Source: Oceanobacillus piezotolerans
GTDB taxonomy: Bacteria; Bacillota; Bacilli; Bacillales; Amphibacillaceae
Length of the DNA: 64,000 nt
Direction: 5' to 3'
Assembly (NCBI RefSeq): GCF_003665065.1
Contig: NZ_RCHR01000001.1
Span: 744,001-808,000, forward strand
The position numbers and the translations under genes were made by a program. This document shows positions 60,528 through 64,000 of the stretch, in pieces. A model generated the notes under the pieces. The model made no database searches, was not told the origin of the DNA, and saw only the letters and a list, made by a program, of their open reading frames with translations. Numbering within the stretch: position 1 is the first letter of the stretch; every line of letters begins with the position of its first letter.

Positions 60528-60700
60528 CTAACTGCATTTTTCCTCATTACTTATAAAGGACTTCAACTTGTTGAGGAAAGATTCTTTAAATGAACTTTGA
60601 CCTTTGTAAGTTAGAACTACATTTGAAGCTCGAAAGTCTGTTGTACGATGTTCCCTTTTTACGAATCCATTTATTTGAACCCATTTCTTTATATATAAAA
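60528..60700 (-). pseudogene. MarR-type regulator C-terminal remnant
   Basis: Open frame FILYIKKWVQINGFVKREH, RTTDFRASNVVLTYKG, QSSFKESFLNKLKSFIS to TAG 60528. The wing motif (GFVKR...D.RASNVVLTYKG) is that of MarR-family proteins; the HTH is missing. Other bases of 60351-60720 show no gene. Confidence 0.6.
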
Positions 60701-60720
60701 TAAAACTTCTATGTTGATAG

Positions 60721-60756
60721 ATAGAAAGACCGCAAATTTATGCGGTCTTTCCTATA
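60721..60756. terminator. Terminator of hxlAB
   Basis: ATAGAAAGACCGCA / TGCGGTCTTTCCTAT stem; poly-T on the minus-strand side is provided by the flank. Confidence 0.85.
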
Positions 60757-60770
60757 GTTATATGTTGGGT

Positions 60771-61328
60771 TTATTCTAGGTTAGCATGTTTACCATACAT
60801 TTTATTAGAATCTAAACCTTTTTTCTCCATAAAACGCAGAATTAAGGCATCATAAAATAACAGCATCATTTGTTCAAATAGAGATCCCATTGGTTGGATA
60901 GTTTTGTAATCACCTTTAGACTGGTCTTTCGTTACTCCCGGTAATTCTACAATCATATCAGCCAATTCTCCAATGGTTGATTCAGGAGAAATGGTGATAG
61001 CCGCGACTTTACCTCCTAAGCTTTTCGCTTTTTCAGCAATAGCAACTAAAGTTTTTGTTTCCCCTGAACCAGAACCAATAATTAATAAATCTCCTTTTTC
61101 TAAGTTGGCTGTTACAGTTTCACCGACTACATAGGCATCAATCCCCATGTGCATCATTCGCATCACAAAGGACTTACCCATGAATCCAGATCTGCCTGCA
61201 CCAGCTACAAAGATTTTCTTAGATTCCAAAATCTGGTTTACTAATTTTTCTGCCTCTGAATCAGAAATTAATTGAACCGTTTGATTTAACTCTTGAATAA
61301 CTTCTGCTAAATATTCAGTAGTCTTCAT
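60771..61328 (-). CDS. hxlB: 6-phospho-3-hexuloisomerase
   Basis: 185 aa SIS-domain isomerase of the ribulose monophosphate pathway, converting 3-hexulose 6-phosphate to fructose 6-phosphate. KIFVAGAGRSGFMGKSFVMR, GETVTANLEKGDLLIIGSGS and the C-terminal PMGSLFEQMMLLFYDALIL are characteristic. Lies seven bases downstream of hxlA in the same operon; together they fix formaldehyde onto ribulose 5-phosphate (formaldehyde detoxification). Confidence 0.95.
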   Translation of the reverse strand: MKTTEYLAEVIQELNQTVQLISDSEAEKLVNQILESKKIFVAGAGRSGFMGKSFVMRMMHMGIDAYVVGETVTANLEKGDLLIIGSGSGETKTLVAIAEKAKSLGGKVAAITISPESTIGELADMIVELPGVTKDQSKGDYKTIQPMGSLFEQMMLLFYDALILRFMEKKGLDSNKMYGKHANLE

Positions 61329-61335
61329 AATTGAA

Positions 61336-61968
61336 TTACCCTTGTTTTATTAATTCTTGCATTTTTTGTGCTGTAGCTTTTTTATCATCTTTGCTTGTAA
61401 TACCGCCACCTACAATAACGAGGTCAGGCTGTTCTTTTATTACTTCAGGAAGTGTTTCTAATTTAATTCCACCGGCAATCGCAGTTTTAGCATTTTTAAC
61501 AACGCTCTTAATCGTGTGTAGATCTTCAAAGGAATTTTTCCCTACAGCTTGCAAATCGTAACCTGTGTGCACACAAATATAATCGACACCAAGTTCATCT
61601 AATTCTTTAGCACGTGCTGCAATGTCTTTCACCGCGATCATATCCACAAGGATTTGTTTACCTTGTTTCTTAGCTTCTTCTACTGCACCTTTAATTGACT
61701 CGTCTTCTGCAGTTCCAAGAATTGTTATGATGTCAGCGCCTGCAGAAGATGCTTGGCTTACTTCATATCCAGCAGCATCCATAATTTTCAAGTCGGCTAA
61801 TACAGTTAAGTTAGGAAATGCGGCTTTTACTTCTTTCACTGCTTTAAGACCTTCATTGATCACCACAGGTGTACCAATTTCTACAACATCAATATGCTCT
61901 TCTACCTCTTTCACTACTTCAATTGCTCCTGAAATATCGACAAGATCTAATGCTAGTTGTAATTTCAA
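61336..61968 (-). CDS. hxlA: 3-hexulose-6-phosphate synthase
   Basis: 210 aa TIM-barrel of the orotidine decarboxylase suprafamily: MKLQLALDLVDISGAIEVVK, LADLKIMDAAGYEVSQA (catalytic DLKxxD), VDYICVHTGYDLQAVG and AIAGGIKLETLPEV. Condenses formaldehyde with ribulose 5-phosphate. Starts at TTG behind GGAGAGATATAA. No hxlR regulator gene is adjacent, unlike B. subtilis. Confidence 0.95.
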   Translation of the reverse strand: MKLQLALDLVDISGAIEVVKEVEEHIDVVEIGTPVVINEGLKAVKEVKAAFPNLTVLADLKIMDAAGYEVSQASSAGADIITILGTAEDESIKGAVEEAKKQGKQILVDMIAVKDIAARAKELDELGVDYICVHTGYDLQAVGKNSFEDLHTIKSVVKNAKTAIAGGIKLETLPEVIKEQPDLVIVGGGITSKDDKKATAQKMQELIKQG

Positions 61969-62387
61969 TTATATCTCTCCTTATTGAATATTTTAATTTG
62001 TTGCGCTAAGTGTGTGTCATTAGACATGTGTAAACTATTAATTTACTAGCATATTATCTGTATACCCATTTTGATATAAAGTAAAAAGTCGCACTTTTTT
62101 CGTATATAGTGTTATCAAGTCATTTCCTACAATACGAAAGGCTAGTCTAATAACCTATCTTGGTTAAGTTTTCACATTTCTTTCCTAAGTTGTATGGGTC
62201 TAGCCTATGCCCTTTTAATCAAAATATATCGAATATTTATTAGTGATACCTTATAAATATTATGATTAATCCAGCAATTGAATCAGCGTTTTTCCTACCT
62301 CTAAAAAAACTATTGAAGAATGATTCATTGTACATTTGGAATAATACCTTTGTATATATATAGTTAGTCAAAAAGGAGGGAACCAAA
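61969..62387. other. Divergent intergenic region hxlA / yraG
   Basis: No gene. A long-range inverted repeat GGCTAGTC (62138-62148) / GTCTAGCC (62208-62216) brackets about 60 bases, and is followed by CCTTTTAATC; it might terminate or regulate. Promoters for hxlA (minus) and yraG (plus) must lie here but I cannot place them securely. Confidence 0.45.
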
Positions 62388-62633
62388 ATGGATATTCAAA
62401 AATTAGCCGATCATGAGTCCTTGGATCTACATGAAGTAATTAATTTTAAAACCCTATGCTTAGCGAAATCAAAACTAATGCAGGGGCTGGTATTTGATCA
62501 TGAATTGAGAGCATTAATGCAAAAAGATGTTGAACAATCCATGCAAGCGCTTCGAGAATTACAGGCAATTTATCAACGCGCACCTTTTGAAGCTCCAGTT
62601 CCTCAAAACCGGCCAACACCAATAATAAATTGA
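62388..62633 (+). CDS. yraG: YraG-like spore coat-associated protein
   Basis: 81 aa. Begins [20 protein letters not shown], then a helix [20 protein letters not shown] and a Pro-rich end ([15 protein letters not shown]). Small CotF-related protein. Followed by yraF and adhB in the order known from B. subtilis (yraG-yraF-adhB), a mother-cell/forespore expressed operon. AAGGAGGGAACCAAA precedes ATG. Confidence 0.82.
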   Translation: MDIQKLADHESLDLHEVINFKTLCLAKSKLMQGLVFDHELRALMQKDVEQSMQALRELQAIYQRAPFEAPVPQNRPTPIIN

Positions 62634-62650
62634 AAAGGGAGGAAAATTCA

Positions 62651-63019
62651 TTGAACCAAGACTATTTAGACCCTATAAACTCGCTACACGTACCAGAGCT
62701 AGCAGATACCACATTTGCGATGGATTTACTCCTTCGTTCCAAAGAAGGTGTACGCAATATTGCTGTTGCATTAACGGAGTCTGCATCACCTGATGTTAGA
62801 ACCCTCTTACGAAGCCAGTTAATGCAAGGTATTGCCATGCATCAAGAAATTACAGAACTAATGATTAATAAAAAATGGTTCCATCCATACGAACTAAGTG
62901 AACAGTATAAGCTAGATCAACTCTCTGCCAACAATACATTGATGATTGGCAAAATGAATCTATTCCCTGTTGAGACCAATAGAAAAGGTATGTTTGACCA
63001 GACACCTGATGATCACTAA
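62651..63019 (+). CDS. yraF: YraF-like CotF-domain spore protein
   Basis: 122 aa from TTG 62651 behind GGGAGGAAAATTCA (the upstream TTG at 62630 lacks a site). [40 protein letters not shown] and [20 protein letters not shown] are the CotF ferritin-like helix pattern of spore coat proteins. Middle gene of the yraG-yraF-adhB operon. Confidence 0.88.
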   Translation: MNQDYLDPINSLHVPELADTTFAMDLLLRSKEGVRNIAVALTESASPDVRTLLRSQLMQGIAMHQEITELMINKKWFHPYELSEQYKLDQLSANNTLMIGKMNLFPVETNRKGMFDQTPDDH

Positions 63020-63037
63020 CACTGGAGGCTGTATAGC

Positions 63038-64000
63038 ATGAAGGCAGTAACGTATCAAGGTATTAAAAATGTTGTAGTCAAAGAAGTTCCAGATCCAAAG
63101 ATTGAAAAACCAGATGACATGATTATTAAAGTAACGAGTACAGCTATATGTGGGTCAGATTTACATTTAATTCATGGCATGATTCCTAACCTGCAAGAAA
63201 ACTATGTTATTGGTCATGAACCAATGGGAATCGTCGAAGAAGCCGGTCCAGGTGTGACTAAACTAAAAAAGGGAGATCGAGTAATTATTCCCTTTAATAT
63301 AGCATGCGGTGAATGCCATTACTGTAAAAACCATTTGGAAAGCCAATGTGATAATTCAAATGATAATGGTGATATGGGTGCCTATTTCGGATATTCTGGT
63401 ACGACGGGTGGCTATCCAGGTGGGCAAGCTGAATATTTAAGAGTGCCATTTGCCAACTTTACTCATTTCAAAATTCCAGAGACTTGTGAAGAACCAGATG
63501 AAAAGTTAGCAGTTATTGCCGATGCGATGACTACTGGTTTCTGGAGTGTTGACAATGCAGGTGTAAAGGATGGAGATACAGTTATTGTTCTTGGCTGTGG
63601 TCCGGTTGGTCTTTTTGCTCAAAAATTCTGTTGGTTAAAAGGGGCAAAGCGAGTCATTGCCGTTGATTATGTCAATTATCGCCTGCAGCACGCAAAGCGC
63701 ACCAACAAAGTAGAAATTGTTAACTTTGAGGACCATGAGAATGTAGGAAGCTACCTGAAGGAAATCACCAAAGGCGGCGCTGATGTTGTCATTGATGCAG
63801 TTGGTATGGACGGTAAAATGACTGATATGGAGTTCCTTGCAAGCGGAATGAAGCTTCAAGGCGGAGCATTAAGTGCGTTTATCATGGCTTCACAAGCAGT
63901 GCGTAAAGGCGGGACAATTCAAGTTACTGGCGTTTACGGCGGCAGATATAATGGTTTCCCTCTTGGAGATATTATGCAGCGAAATATCAATATCCGCTCT
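63038..64000 (+). CDS. adhB: Zinc-dependent alcohol dehydrogenase, 3' end beyond window
   Basis: First 321 codons of a long-chain zinc alcohol/aldehyde dehydrogenase; family length is near 380. Catalytic zinc ligands Cys in STAICGSDLHL, His-Glu in VIGHEPMG; structural-zinc region ACGECHYCKNHLESQCDN; NAD motif VLGCGPVGLFAQ. Glutathione-independent formaldehyde/alcohol dehydrogenase style. CTGGAGGCTGTATAGC precedes ATG 63038. Its linkage to yraG-yraF identifies it as the adhB counterpart; nearness to hxlAB may reflect formaldehyde handling (speculative). Confidence 0.9.
   Translation, partial: MKAVTYQGIKNVVVKEVPDPKIEKPDDMIIKVTSTAICGSDLHLIHGMIPNLQENYVIGHEPMGIVEEAGPGVTKLKKGDRVIIPFNIACGECHYCKNHLESQCDNSNDNGDMGAYFGYSGTTGGYPGGQAEYLRVPFANFTHFKIPETCEEPDEKLAVIADAMTTGFWSVDNAGVKDGDTVIVLGCGPVGLFAQKFCWLKGAKRVIAVDYVNYRLQHAKRTNKVEIVNFEDHENVGSYLKEITKGGADVVIDAVGMDGKMTDMEFLASGMKLQGGALSAFIMASQAVRKGGTIQVTGVYGGRYNGFPLGDIMQRNINIRS

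Noticed and set aside
60771-61968. Methylotrophy island
   Set aside because: hxlAB is a normal formaldehyde-detoxification operon of bacilli; no further methylotrophy genes are present.
1-64000. Integron integrase or other tyrosine/serine recombinase in the window
   Set aside because: I looked for the recombinase among all plausible reading frames and found none; only an IS3 transposase remnant and an intron fragment without reverse transcriptase.
1-64000. tRNA or rRNA genes
   Set aside because: No cloverleaf with a TTCGA arm and CCA end, and no rRNA-like conserved segment, was seen on either strand.

Overview
The window comes from a low-GC, endospore-forming Bacillaceae chromosome. The evidence is small spore proteins (YjcZ-type, a probable short SASP), a YraG-YraF-AdhB spore operon, YrzI, YwbE, the bacillithiol-linked protein YtxJ, strong AGGAGG ribosome sites, frequent GTG/TTG starts and many intrinsic terminators. 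All families are called by reading the sequence; no search was run.

Layout. 0-2.3 kb: small minus-strand genes separated by a repeated palindromic element. 2.5-9.3 kb: mostly plus-strand housekeeping and sporulation genes without obvious copies of the element (YjcZ-type peptide, probable SASP on the minus strand, two NupC-type nucleoside transporters of which the second follows a guanine riboswitch and terminator, an M20 peptidase, YrzI and tiny ORFs). 9.5-60.4 kb: a very long run of small, nearly all minus-strand, single-gene units (GNAT acetyltransferases, VOC, NUDIX, DinB, HAD, SDR, methyltransferases, isochorismatase, peptidase S51, SUKH and SunI-type proteins, lipoproteins, many 60-120 aa membrane proteins). 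60.7-64 kb: hxlA-hxlB (minus), then yraG-yraF-adhB (plus, cut by the window end).

The most striking feature is the repeated element: about 60 recognisable full or partial copies. One end (box 1, near GCACCCGTTAGTTGAATA) nearly always touches or overlaps the stop codon of a minus-strand gene. The other end (box 2, near TTCAACTAAACTGCCCC) lies upstream of the next gene. The outermost bases of the two boxes are complementary, and between them is one of at least three unrelated terminator hairpins (types A, B and C). Each unit is therefore gene plus element, all in one orientation, formally like gene cassettes with attC sites in integrons, but in a Gram-positive host and with no integrase in the window. 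A truncated group II intron sits exactly inside one copy and an IS3 remnant in another. Duplicated units, elements with no gene between them and many broken genes fit a mobile, turning-over and decaying array. The cassette reading is an inference; a dispersed terminator/MITE family is the main alternative.

Functionally separate modules inside the run include a TetR-regulated OsmC/AhpD-like peroxide module with two matching palindromic operators, a YtxJ-glutaredoxin operon, and an unusual protein joining a DNA-binding helix-turn-helix to a degenerate F1-ATPase beta-like body.
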